Shown: positions 54,387 through 61,801 of the stretch, in pieces
Numbering within the stretch: the stretch's first letter is position 1
How the letters are laid out: every line of letters begins with the position of its first letter
NCBI GenBank assembly: GCA_017992055.1
Contig: JAGOPK010000003.1
Span: 463,666-527,665, forward strand
Length of the DNA: 64,000 nucleotides
Direction: 5' to 3'
Origin: Burkholderiaceae bacterium
GTDB taxonomy: Bacteria > Pseudomonadota > Gammaproteobacteria > Burkholderiales > Burkholderiaceae_C
Translations under genes and position numbers: made by a program
The notes under the pieces: model-generated
Databases searched by the model: none
Seen by the model: only the letters and a program-made list of their open reading frames with translations
Told to the model about the DNA's origin: nothing

Positions 54387-55421
54387 ATGACCGACGCTCA
54401 ATACGCGACCTTGCCGCCGTGGCCCAGCGCTTATCCGGCCAGCGGCGCCAGCGCCACCCTGAAGCTCCTCAACGAGGACTTCATCGTGACCGAACTGCCG
54501 CTGCAGTTGCCCTGCGGTGAGGGCGAACACCTCTGGCTGGACATTGAAAAGAACGGTGCCAACACCGCCTTCGTCGCCCAGCAGCTGGCCGCGGCCGCCG
54601 GCGTGCAGGAACGGGACGTGGGCTATGCCGGCCTCAAGGACCGCTACGCCATCACCCGGCAGTGGTTCAGCATCTATCTGCCCTACGGGAAAGGCAAGGG
54701 CGAGACGCCTGACCTGACCCAGCTTCAGCATCCGGAATTCAAGGTGCTGAGTCAGAGCCGCCACGTGAAGAAGCTGCGCCCCGGGGATCTGCAGGGCAAC
54801 CGGTTCCGCATCCTGCTGCGTGAGGTGACCGGTGACGCGGCTGCCATTCAGGCCGTCGAGGCCAACCTGCAGGCGATTGCGTCCGCTGGTGTGCCCAACT
54901 ATTTCGGCGCCCAGCGCTTCGGCTTCGAGGGTGGCAATGTCGAGCAGGGCAGGGCCATGCTGGCGCGCGAGATCCGCGTGCGCAACCCGAAGAAGAAGGG
55001 CATCTATCTGTCGGCGGTGCGCTCCTTCGTCTTCAATGAAGTGCTGGCGCTGCGCATCCAGCAGGGACTCTGGGGCCAGACCCTGCCCGGTGACGTGCTG
55101 GACGGGTCGGGCCGGCCCACCGGACCCTTGTGGGGACGGGGCCGCGTGAGCACCAGCGACCAGGCGCAAGCCCTGGAAAACGGCGTGGCGCAGGCTCACG
55201 CGATCTTGTGCGATGGCATGGAGCACGCTGGTCTGGATCAGGAGCGCCGCTCGTTGGTGGCGAGCCCGATGGACCTGTCATGGCAATGGCCGCAGGCCGA
55301 TCAACTGCTGCTGACCTTCTCTTTGCCTGCCGGCAACTACGCCACGTCCGTTCTGACCGAAATCCTGCGCACCACCGAGCCCGACCGACACACCGAGAAC
55401 GAGCCTGCGGCGGTCGAATGA
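54387..55421 (+). CDS. truD: tRNA pseudouridine(13) synthase TruD
   Basis: The 344-residue enzyme forms pseudouridine at position 13 of tRNA-Glu. The catalytic aspartate is in GYAGLKDRYAITRQWFS. Other TruD signatures are EDFIVTELP near the start, NYFGAQRFGFEGGNVEQGR in the middle and LPAGNYATSVLTEIL at the end. It stands alone here between a toxin-antitoxin pair and a DUF1801 gene. Confidence 0.97.
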   Translation: MTDAQYATLPPWPSAYPASGASATLKLLNEDFIVTELPLQLPCGEGEHLWLDIEKNGANTAFVAQQLAAAAGVQERDVGYAGLKDRYAITRQWFSIYLPYGKGKGETPDLTQLQHPEFKVLSQSRHVKKLRPGDLQGNRFRILLREVTGDAAAIQAVEANLQAIASAGVPNYFGAQRFGFEGGNVEQGRAMLAREIRVRNPKKKGIYLSAVRSFVFNEVLALRIQQGLWGQTLPGDVLDGSGRPTGPLWGRGRVSTSDQAQALENGVAQAHAILCDGMEHAGLDQERRSLVASPMDLSWQWPQADQLLLTFSLPAGNYATSVLTEILRTTEPDRHTENEPAAVE

Positions 55422-55461
55422 GGCCGTGCCCGCCGCTGGAGGCGGCGATGCGGGGCGTCCA

Positions 55462-55908
55462 TCAGCCCGGCGGCGCTGCGGTCGGATGGCGCCGGCCGAT
55501 CTCGGCCACCGATTCGGCGATCAGCGCCTCCAGCACGCCGGCATCCACGTCCGCCAGGCGCTTGAGGTAGAGGCAGGCCTTGCCCAGCTTGTGCTTGCCC
55601 AGGCGGGCCAGCAGGGCCGCCTGGCGGCCAGCGCCGTCCGAGTCGCTGCCCATCAGGTAGACCACCAGCTCGCGGCCACGCACGGCCAGGCCCACCAGGC
55701 AGGATTCGCCGGTGCGGCCGCTGGCATAGCGGTAGCTGTAGCTGCCGTAGCCGATGATGCTGGGGCCCCACATGCGCGGGGGCTGCCCGGTGACCCGCTC
55801 GCACAGGGCCATGATGGCCCGGCAGTCGGCCAGCTGCTCGGCACTGGCGCGCGAGGCCAGGTGGTCGTCGATGCTGGCCGGGGTCGGCCGGGTCTTGGCT
55901 TCAGCCAT
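55462..55908 (-). CDS. DUF1801 (YdhG-like) domain protein
   Basis: The 148-residue soluble protein has the DUF1801 pattern: PRMWGPSIIGYGSYSYRYASGR, then VYLMGSDSDGAGRQAALLARLGKHKLGKACLYLKRLADVD. Structure-wise the family resembles a small beta-alpha fold, and its function is unknown. Its 5' end overlaps the 3' end of the cytochrome b gene by eight bases, so it may be the last gene of the SHP operon. Confidence 0.88.
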   Translation of the reverse strand: MAEAKTRPTPASIDDHLASRASAEQLADCRAIMALCERVTGQPPRMWGPSIIGYGSYSYRYASGRTGESCLVGLAVRGRELVVYLMGSDSDGAGRQAALLARLGKHKLGKACLYLKRLADVDAGVLEALIAESVAEIGRRHPTAAPPG

Positions 55909-56686
55909 CGCTTGCTCCGGGCGTGCATGCCTCGTCGCGATGATAGGAAGCCTGGCAGTCCGCCGCCAGGCCCGCCGGTGCCTGCTGCCATTGCCAGGCG
56001 CCGAAGGCCAGCACCGCCAGCAGCAGCAGCGCGGCCAGCCAGCCGTGGTTGCGCCGGACCAGGTCGGGCCCCGGACCGTCGATGTGTCCGGTCAGCATGG
56101 CCTGCGCCTGGTTGCGCCGACGCAGCAGGCTGAGCCCGGCGATCAGCCCCAGATGGGCCAGCACCAGGGCCAGGAAGGCATTGCCAAAGAACTCGTGCAG
56201 TTCCTCCAGCCAGTCGCCGCCCAGGCCGGCACCCCAGTCGTTCAGGCTGGCGTAGCCGCTGAGCGTGAGCGGCAGGGTCAGCGCCAGCAGCGCCACCACG
56301 GCCAGGGCCATCAGCAGGTTCTGGCCCTGGCGCCAGGGCAGGCCTTGCAGCCCGCGCTGGCGTACCCCGTCGGCCATGGCGCTCAGCCAGGCCGGTGCCG
56401 CCTGCAGCTTGCGCAGCAGCAGGGACAGCCGCGCATGGCGCGGACCGACCAGGCCATAGACCAGCCGAAACACCAGCAGGCCGGCCAGCACATAGCCCAG
56501 CGTGACATGCAGGGCCCGCCAGCGCTCGCCGTCGGCGGTCAAGTAGGCGCCGGCAAAGCTCAGCGCAAACAACCAGTGGAACATGCGCGTGGGCGCATCG
56601 ACGACGCGCCGACGGCGGGCGGCGGCCGGGCGGCTGCTGGGCATGGCCGCGGTGGCCGGGCCGTCCAGAGTGGATGGGGCTTGCAT
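55901..56686 (-). CDS. Cytochrome b of the SHP operon (cytochrome b561-like)
   Basis: The 261-residue membrane protein has about four to five helices. Histidines suitable as haem b ligands lie in PTRMFHWLFALSFAGAYL, ALHVTLGYVLAGLLVFRLVYG and LHEFFGNAFLALVLAHLGL. A C-terminal helix (HGWLAALLLLAVLAFGAW) carries a short cysteine-containing tail. In other proteobacteria such a protein is encoded with SHP and a dihaem cytochrome and would link them to quinone. It starts 19 bases after the dihaem gene. Confidence 0.88.
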   Translation of the reverse strand: MQAPSTLDGPATAAMPSSRPAAARRRRVVDAPTRMFHWLFALSFAGAYLTADGERWRALHVTLGYVLAGLLVFRLVYGLVGPRHARLSLLLRKLQAAPAWLSAMADGVRQRGLQGLPWRQGQNLLMALAVVALLALTLPLTLSGYASLNDWGAGLGGDWLEELHEFFGNAFLALVLAHLGLIAGLSLLRRRNQAQAMLTGHIDGPGPDLVRRNHGWLAALLLLAVLAFGAWQWQQAPAGLAADCQASYHRDEACTPGASDG

Positions 56687-56705
56687 GCGGAGTCTCCGGT
56701 GGGGA

Positions 56706-57212
56706 TCAGTCGTTCCAGGCCCGGCGCTGCCGCGCGTCCAGGCCTGCGGGCAGCGTGAGCTGGTGATCGTCGAACTGGCCGCGTTCGGCGCCGGTATGGC
56801 AGGCCGCGCATTGAGCCGGGCTCTTGACGCTGGGCAGCTTCCAGACCGCCGGGTCGATCTTGCGGTGCTTGCGCTCGAACCAGGCCGAGCGGGTGATGCG
56901 GTCCTGCGGCGGCTCCTCGGCCACGCGCTTGTAGGTGCCGGCATGGGCCTGCAGCCAGCCGCCAAGCTGCGCCAGCGTGGCCGCATCCAGCGAGGCATCG
57001 CTGCCATAGTGCCGGTCCAACCCGGACATCAGCCGCTGCCACGAGCGCGCCGGCAGCAGGCCGGGGGGATAGGCGGTGTGGCAGGACGCACATTCCTGGG
57101 CATAGGCGGCGGGCGCATTGGCCGGCATCAGCCGGCCGCCGTCGGCATGGCCCGGGGCATGGGCCAGCAGCGCCGATGCGGCCAGCAGGGCATGGAAGAT
57201 CGGCGGTCTCAT
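56706..57212 (-). CDS. Dihaem cytochrome c (DHC) of the SHP operon
   Basis: The 168-residue periplasmic protein has a signal peptide ending near GHA. Two haem sites are present, CASCH (about residue 42) and CAACH (about residue 137). Between them is the family segment DRITRSAWFERKHRKI. DHC is the probable redox partner of SHP. The ATG at 57212 overlaps the SHP stop by four bases. Confidence 0.92.
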   Translation of the reverse strand: MRPPIFHALLAASALLAHAPGHADGGRLMPANAPAAYAQECASCHTAYPPGLLPARSWQRLMSGLDRHYGSDASLDAATLAQLGGWLQAHAGTYKRVAEEPPQDRITRSAWFERKHRKIDPAVWKLPSVKSPAQCAACHTGAERGQFDDHQLTLPAGLDARQRRAWND

Positions 57213-57634
57213 GGCTTCAACCCGATCAGATAGGCCAGCACGTCGGCCTTCTCGCCGGCGCTGCATTCGCGCTGCAGCACATCCTTGCAGTTGCGACGGA
57301 ACCACTTGTCGACCTTGGCGCTGTCGGTGAAGGCCCGGGCATTGGCCGCCGGTGCCAGCGGCTGCAGCGTCTTGCCGGTGCTGGCATGTTTGCCGGCGCC
57401 GGTGGGCGGCTGGCCGTGGCAGGAGGCGCAGGACCATTCGCCGCCATGGCGGCTGGTGAAGAAGGCCTGGCCACGCCCGGCCTGGCCGGGCTCGCCGGCC
57501 TGGGCGCTCCAGCGTTGCAGCTGTTGCGCCGGGCTGGTGTCGGCGGCCCGGGCGCTGCCCAGGGTCAGCGCCAGACAGGGGGCCAGGCACAGCGCGGCGG
57601 CGCGGCGGGATTTGGGCAAGAGCTTGGTTTGCAT
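57209..57634 (-). CDS. shp: SHP-type (DUF1924) monohaem oxygen-binding cytochrome c
   Basis: The 141-residue exported protein has a signal peptide ending at SARA. One haem site reads CASCHGQPPTGAGKH. The C-terminal block KVDKWFRRNCKDVLQREC is typical of sphaeroides haem protein. In that family the asparagine in RRNC can act as the sixth haem ligand and swings off to bind oxygen or nitric oxide. I chose the start at 57634 because the signal peptide begins there; an upstream in-frame ATG (57754) adds unrelated sequence. Confidence 0.92.
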   Translation of the reverse strand: MQTKLLPKSRRAAALCLAPCLALTLGSARAADTSPAQQLQRWSAQAGEPGQAGRGQAFFTSRHGGEWSCASCHGQPPTGAGKHASTGKTLQPLAPAANARAFTDSAKVDKWFRRNCKDVLQRECSAGEKADVLAYLIGLKP

Positions 57635-57700
57635 AAGGGCTCCGGTGGCCGGGGCCGGTTGATCCAGGCCCCGATGACGGGCATTCTTCGATTCCGGTCT

Positions 57701-57737
57701 TGAACGGTGGCTGAAGCCGCCGTTCATCTGCGGTTCA
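57701..57737. promoter_or_regulatory. Paired TTCA-N7-TTCA sites between the SHP operon and its two-component genes
   Basis: On the plus strand TTCA occurs at 57723-57726 and 57734-57737; on the minus strand at 57715-57712 and 57704-57701. Each pair has an 11-base period, as OmpR-family regulators prefer. The inner halves also make a near-perfect 26-base palindrome (57701-57726). One such site faces each divergent gene set, so the OmpR-type regulator at 58136 is the obvious candidate. Confidence 0.5.
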
Positions 57738-57761
57738 GAAACCGGCGCCGACAATGGCCGC

Positions 57762-58139
57762 GTGACACGCCCTGCCCAATCCCGTGCCGACCTGCCGATG
57801 CGCGCCCTGCGTGGCTGGGCGCTGTCGGCGTGGCTGCTGGGTGCAGCGCTGGCGCCGGCCGGCGCCTGGGCCAGTGACCGGCAGGATCACGAGCGCGCCC
57901 GGGCCGCCGTGCAGGCCGGCGAGGTGCTGCCGCTGCCGGTGCTGCTGGAGCGCCTGCGCGCATCGCATCCGGGTCGGGTGCTGGAGCTGGAACTCGAGCG
58001 CGAGGATGGCCGCTGGATCTACGAGGTCAGGCTGCTGCAGGCCGGCGGCCAGCTGCTGAAGCTGGAGCTGGATGCCGCCACCGGCCAGCTGCTCAAGCTC
58101 AAGCGCAAGGACCCACACAAGGACGCGCGCAAGCCATGA
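57762..58139 (+). CDS. PepSY-domain periplasmic protein
   Basis: The 125-residue protein from a GTG start has a signal peptide ending at AWA (about residue 37). A PepSY domain follows (PLPVLLERLRASHPGRVLELELE; WIYEVRLLQ; LELDAATGQLLKLKRKD). Such proteins often accompany OmpR-type two-component systems and may modulate the sensor. An alternative start is the ATG at 57798. It overlaps the response regulator by four bases. Confidence 0.85.
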   Translation: MTRPAQSRADLPMRALRGWALSAWLLGAALAPAGAWASDRQDHERARAAVQAGEVLPLPVLLERLRASHPGRVLELELEREDGRWIYEVRLLQAGGQLLKLELDAATGQLLKLKRKDPHKDARKP

Positions 58140-58798
58140 GACTGCTGCTGGTCGAAGACGATCCCACGCTGCGCGCCCAGCTGTGCGCCGGGCTGCAAGA
58201 GGCCGGCCATGTGGTCGACGCCGCCGACAACGGCCGCGACGGCCTGCATCTGGGCGCCACCGGCAGCTACGACGCGGCCATCCTCGACCTGGGCCTGCCG
58301 CAGCTGGACGGCATCAGCGTGCTCAAGCGCTGGCGCGAGGCCGGCCGCACGCTGCCGGTGCTGATCCTCACCGCCCGCGACAGCTGGCACGAAAAGGTGG
58401 CCGGCATCGATGCCGGTGCCGACGACTACCTCGGCAAGCCCTTCCACATGGAGGAGCTGCTGGCCCGTGTGCGCGCGCTGATCCGCCGCGCCCAGGGTCT
58501 GGCCTCGCCCTTGCTGCACTGTGGTGCGCTGACGCTGGACACGCGCAGCAACCGGGTCACGCTGGACGGCCAGCCGGTGGCCCTGACCAGCCACGAATTC
58601 AGGCTGCTGGCCTATCTGATGCATCGCCCCGGCAGCGTGGTCTCGCGCGCCGAGCTGACCGAGCAGCTGTATGCGCAGGACTTCGACCGCGACTCCAACA
58701 CCATCGAGGTCTTCATCGCCCGGCTGCGGCGCAAGCTGCCGCCCGAGAGCATAGAAACCGTGCGTGGCATGGGCTACCGGCTGGTGCCCGGGCGCTGA
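58136..58798 (+). CDS. OmpR-family response regulator
   Basis: The 220-residue protein has a receiver domain with the acidic pocket VEDD, phospho-acceptor D51 (AILDLGLPQLDG) and the KP pair (DDYLGKPF). A winged-helix domain of OmpR type follows (SHEFRLLAYLMHRPGSVVSRAEL; NTIEVFIARLRRKL). It sits between the PepSY gene and the sensor kinase. It probably controls the divergent SHP operon and its own operon. Confidence 0.95.
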   Translation: MRLLLVEDDPTLRAQLCAGLQEAGHVVDAADNGRDGLHLGATGSYDAAILDLGLPQLDGISVLKRWREAGRTLPVLILTARDSWHEKVAGIDAGADDYLGKPFHMEELLARVRALIRRAQGLASPLLHCGALTLDTRSNRVTLDGQPVALTSHEFRLLAYLMHRPGSVVSRAELTEQLYAQDFDRDSNTIEVFIARLRRKLPPESIETVRGMGYRLVPGR

Positions 58799-58799
58799 G

Positions 58800-60194
58800 G
58801 TGAAACGCCTACCGCACTCGCTGCGCTTTCGGCTGCTGGCGGCCACCGTGGTGGCGCTGGCGCTGGCGCTGGCCCTGGCCGGCGTGCTGCTGGCCGGCCT
58901 GTTCCGCGAGCATGTGCAGCAGCAGTTTGCGCAGGCGCTGACGGCCCAGCTGGACCAGATCACCGCACGGCTGGAGTTCGATGCCGACGGCCGGCCGCAG
59001 ATCGATGCCGGCACGCTCAGCGACCCACGCTGGCTGCGGCCGTACTCGGGCCTGTATTGGCAGGTGGATGGCGCGCCGCCGGCCGCGGCCCGTGGCCTGC
59101 TGAGGTCGCGCTCGCTGTGGGATGCCACGCTGGTCCTGCCCGATGACGCCCTGGCCCGCGGCGCCCTGCATGTGCATGAGGTGGCGGGCCCCGACGCTGC
59201 CCGCCTGCTGGTGGTGGAGCGCACGGTGCTGCGCGACGATGCCCAGGCCAGGCCCTGGCGCCTGATCGTGGCCGGCGACCTGCGCGACACGGCGGCGGCC
59301 GTGCAGCGCTTCAACGGCGTGCTCGCGGCGTCGCTGGCCCTGCTGCTGGGCCTGCTGAGTGCTGCCGCGCTGGCCCAGGTGGCCATCGGCCTGGCGCCAT
59401 TGCGCGCGCTGCAGCAGGCCCTGGCGGCGGTGCATGCGGGCAGCGCGCAGCGGCTGCAGGGACGCTTTCCGAGCGAGGTGCAGCCGCTGATCGACGACTT
59501 CAATGCGGTGCTGGAGCGCAATGCCGAGGTCGTGCGGCGTGCGCGCACCCAGGCCGGCAACCTGGCCCATGCGATCAAGACGCCGCTGGCCGCGATGTCG
59601 CAGGCCGCGGCCGCGGCGCTGCACCACGGCGGCCCGGCGCAGGAGCTGGCCAGCCTGGTCGACGAGCAGGTCGGCCTGGCGCGCCGCCATGTCGACTGGC
59701 ATCTGGCCCGCGCCCGCGCCGCAGCGGCCCAGGGCCTGCCCGGTGCGCGTGTGCCGGTGCAGCCGGTGGCCGATGGCCTGCTGCGCGTGCTGCAGCGGGT
59801 GCACGCCGGGCGCGAGCTGTCGCTGCACTGCGCGCCCATGGCCTCGGACCTGGCGTTTTCTGGCGAGGTGCAGGACCTGCAGGAGATGCTGGGCAACCTG
59901 CTCGACAACGCCTGCAAGTGGGCGCGGCACGAGGTGCGCATGGCCGCCGAGCTCCGGCCCGGCGCTGCCGCGCGCCGGCTGCTGATCCGCATCGACGACG
60001 ATGGCCCCGGCATTGCGGCCGAGCGCCGCCAGGCGGTGCTGGATCGTGGCACCCGCCTGGACGAGACCGTGCCCGGCAGCGGCCTGGGCCTGGCCATCGT
60101 GCACGAGCTGGTCGGCCTGTACGGCGGCGAGCTGCGGCTGCTGGACGCGCCAGCCGGCGGTCTGCGCGTCGAGCTGGAGTTGCCGGCCGCTTGA
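58800..60194 (+). CDS. Sensor histidine kinase of the SHP-linked two-component system
   Basis: The 464-residue protein from a GTG start one base after the regulator has two membrane helices (about residues 13-35 and 172-195) around a periplasmic sensor. It then has a HAMP-like linker and H257 in NLAHAIKTPLAAM. The ATPase domain shows LGNLLDNACKWA, DDGPGIA and GSGLGLAIVHEL. The LAHAIKTP form is of the PhoQ-like kinase group. The signal is unknown; respiration or nitric oxide would fit the divergent SHP genes. Confidence 0.93.
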   Translation: MKRLPHSLRFRLLAATVVALALALALAGVLLAGLFREHVQQQFAQALTAQLDQITARLEFDADGRPQIDAGTLSDPRWLRPYSGLYWQVDGAPPAAARGLLRSRSLWDATLVLPDDALARGALHVHEVAGPDAARLLVVERTVLRDDAQARPWRLIVAGDLRDTAAAVQRFNGVLAASLALLLGLLSAAALAQVAIGLAPLRALQQALAAVHAGSAQRLQGRFPSEVQPLIDDFNAVLERNAEVVRRARTQAGNLAHAIKTPLAAMSQAAAAALHHGGPAQELASLVDEQVGLARRHVDWHLARARAAAAQGLPGARVPVQPVADGLLRVLQRVHAGRELSLHCAPMASDLAFSGEVQDLQEMLGNLLDNACKWARHEVRMAAELRPGAAARRLLIRIDDDGPGIAAERRQAVLDRGTRLDETVPGSGLGLAIVHELVGLYGGELRLLDAPAGGLRVELELPAA

Positions 60195-60218
60195 GGCCAC
60201 CTGAGGCCACCTGAGGCC
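60192..60218. repeat. Short tandem repeat after the sensor kinase
   Basis: The 10-base unit TGAGGCCACC occurs twice and then partially, starting at the stop codon of the kinase. The rest of the gap to 60414 shows no recognisable promoter or RNA. Confidence 0.5.
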
Positions 60219-60414
60219 CGGGGCGCGGCGGCGCCACGCGCGCCGTGCACCGTCCGGACCATGGCCCTGTCACGCGCCGGCAAGACGGGCGCGACACAGT
60301 GGGCCCAGGCCGGAAAAACTCCCGAAACACAACACCCAGAAGGCACGGCGTGCGCAGGCATGGCCGCGGCGCGGTGCCGCTTCCGGCCACCACAAACCGA
60401 CCTGGAGCCCTGCT

Positions 60415-61782
60415 ATGACCCACGCTGCCCACTCCCTCAGCCGCCTGGCCGCCGCCTGCGCGCTGGCCGCGGCTGCTGCCGCGCCCGCCGCCGCCAACAC
60501 CCTGACCGGCTGGGCCATGCTGCCTGCCGCCACCTTCAGCGATGGTCCCACCTCGGGCCAGTTCGCCTTCACCAACAACAACAGTCCGGCCAACAACCCG
60601 CCCTATGTCGGCCTGCAGCCGGTGCAGGGCTTCTCGGGCGTGCTGCGTGGCGCCAACGGCAGCTTCCAGATGCTGGTGGACAACGGTTTCGGCAACAAGG
60701 CCAACTCGCCCGACGCGCTGCTGCGCATGTATGCGGTGCAGGTGGATTGGGCCGGCAAGAGCGTCAGCGCGGCCGACTGGACCAGCGGCGCCGTTCAGGC
60801 CGGCTTCGGCGCTGCCTCGCGCATCACCCTCAGCGATCCCAACGGCTTGCTCACGGCCATGGGCATCAACACCGTCTACAGCGGCAGCACCTATCCGGGC
60901 AGCGCCATCGCGGTGGACAGCGCCATCACCAGCGGCAAGCTGCTGACCGGCGGCGACCTGGACGTGGAATCGGTGCGCCGTGACGGCAACGGCAATCTGT
61001 GGTTCGGCGAGGAGTTCGGCCCCTTCCTGGTCAAGACCGATGCCACCGGCGTGGTGCAGAAGGTCATCCGCACGCCCAATGTGCTGGGCCTGGGCAGCAA
61101 CCCCTATGTGCAGTCGCCGTCCAACACCATTCCCACCGGCGCCAACAACCTGCCGGGATCGGGTGGCTTCGAGGGCATGGCGCTCAATGCCAGCGGCACG
61201 GCCTTGTACACGCTGCTGGAGCGTCCGCTGACCACCGATGCCGACCAGAAGCGCCTGCTGATCCAGGAGTTCAGCCTGACCAGCGAGAGCTACACCGGCC
61301 ACTGGTTCGGCTACCAGCTCGATGCGGCGGGCACCAACATCGGCGACATGACGGCCATCGACGACCACCGCTTCCTGGTCATCGAGCGCAACGGCGGCAC
61401 GGCCACCAGTGGCACGCCGTTCAAGAAGATCTTCCTGATCGACTCCAGCCAGCTGGATGCCCAGGGCTTTGCCAAGAAGACCGAACTGGTCGACCTGATG
61501 GCCATCGCCGACCCCGACGACCTCAACGGCGACGGCTCGACCACCTTCACCTTCCCCTACGTGACCATCGAGGACGTGCTGCTGCTCGACAGCCAGACCC
61601 TGCTGGTGGTCAACGACAACAACTTCCCCGGCGGTGGCGGCCGCGATCTGCTGTCGGACAACACCGAGTTCCTGCGCATCCAGCTGGCCGCGCCCATTCC
61701 CGAGCCGGGCAGCTGGGCGCTGATGCTGGCCGGCCTGGGCCTGGTGGGCGGCTTGGCGCGGCGCGGTCTGCGGCAGCGCTGA
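60415..61782 (+). CDS. Esterase-like (phytase-like) exported protein with PEP-CTERM sorting tag
   Basis: The 455-residue protein has a signal peptide ending at AAAN (about residue 27). The body is of the esterase-like/phytase beta-propeller family (FSGVLRGANGSFQMLVDNGFG; WFGEEFGPFLVKTD; GFEGMALNASGTALY; FLVIERNGG). The C-terminus is a full PEP-CTERM tag: PEPGSWALML, a hydrophobic helix (AGLGLVGGLA) and RRGLRQR. Exosortase cleaves such tags during delivery to the surface or exopolysaccharide matrix. No exosortase gene lies in the window. Its substrate is not clear. Confidence 0.92.
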   Translation: MTHAAHSLSRLAAACALAAAAAAPAAANTLTGWAMLPAATFSDGPTSGQFAFTNNNSPANNPPYVGLQPVQGFSGVLRGANGSFQMLVDNGFGNKANSPDALLRMYAVQVDWAGKSVSAADWTSGAVQAGFGAASRITLSDPNGLLTAMGINTVYSGSTYPGSAIAVDSAITSGKLLTGGDLDVESVRRDGNGNLWFGEEFGPFLVKTDATGVVQKVIRTPNVLGLGSNPYVQSPSNTIPTGANNLPGSGGFEGMALNASGTALYTLLERPLTTDADQKRLLIQEFSLTSESYTGHWFGYQLDAAGTNIGDMTAIDDHRFLVIERNGGTATSGTPFKKIFLIDSSQLDAQGFAKKTELVDLMAIADPDDLNGDGSTTFTFPYVTIEDVLLLDSQTLLVVNDNNFPGGGGRDLLSDNTEFLRIQLAAPIPEPGSWALMLAGLGLVGGLARRGLRQR

Positions 61783-61801
61783 GCGCGGCGCCGCGGGCCG
61801 G

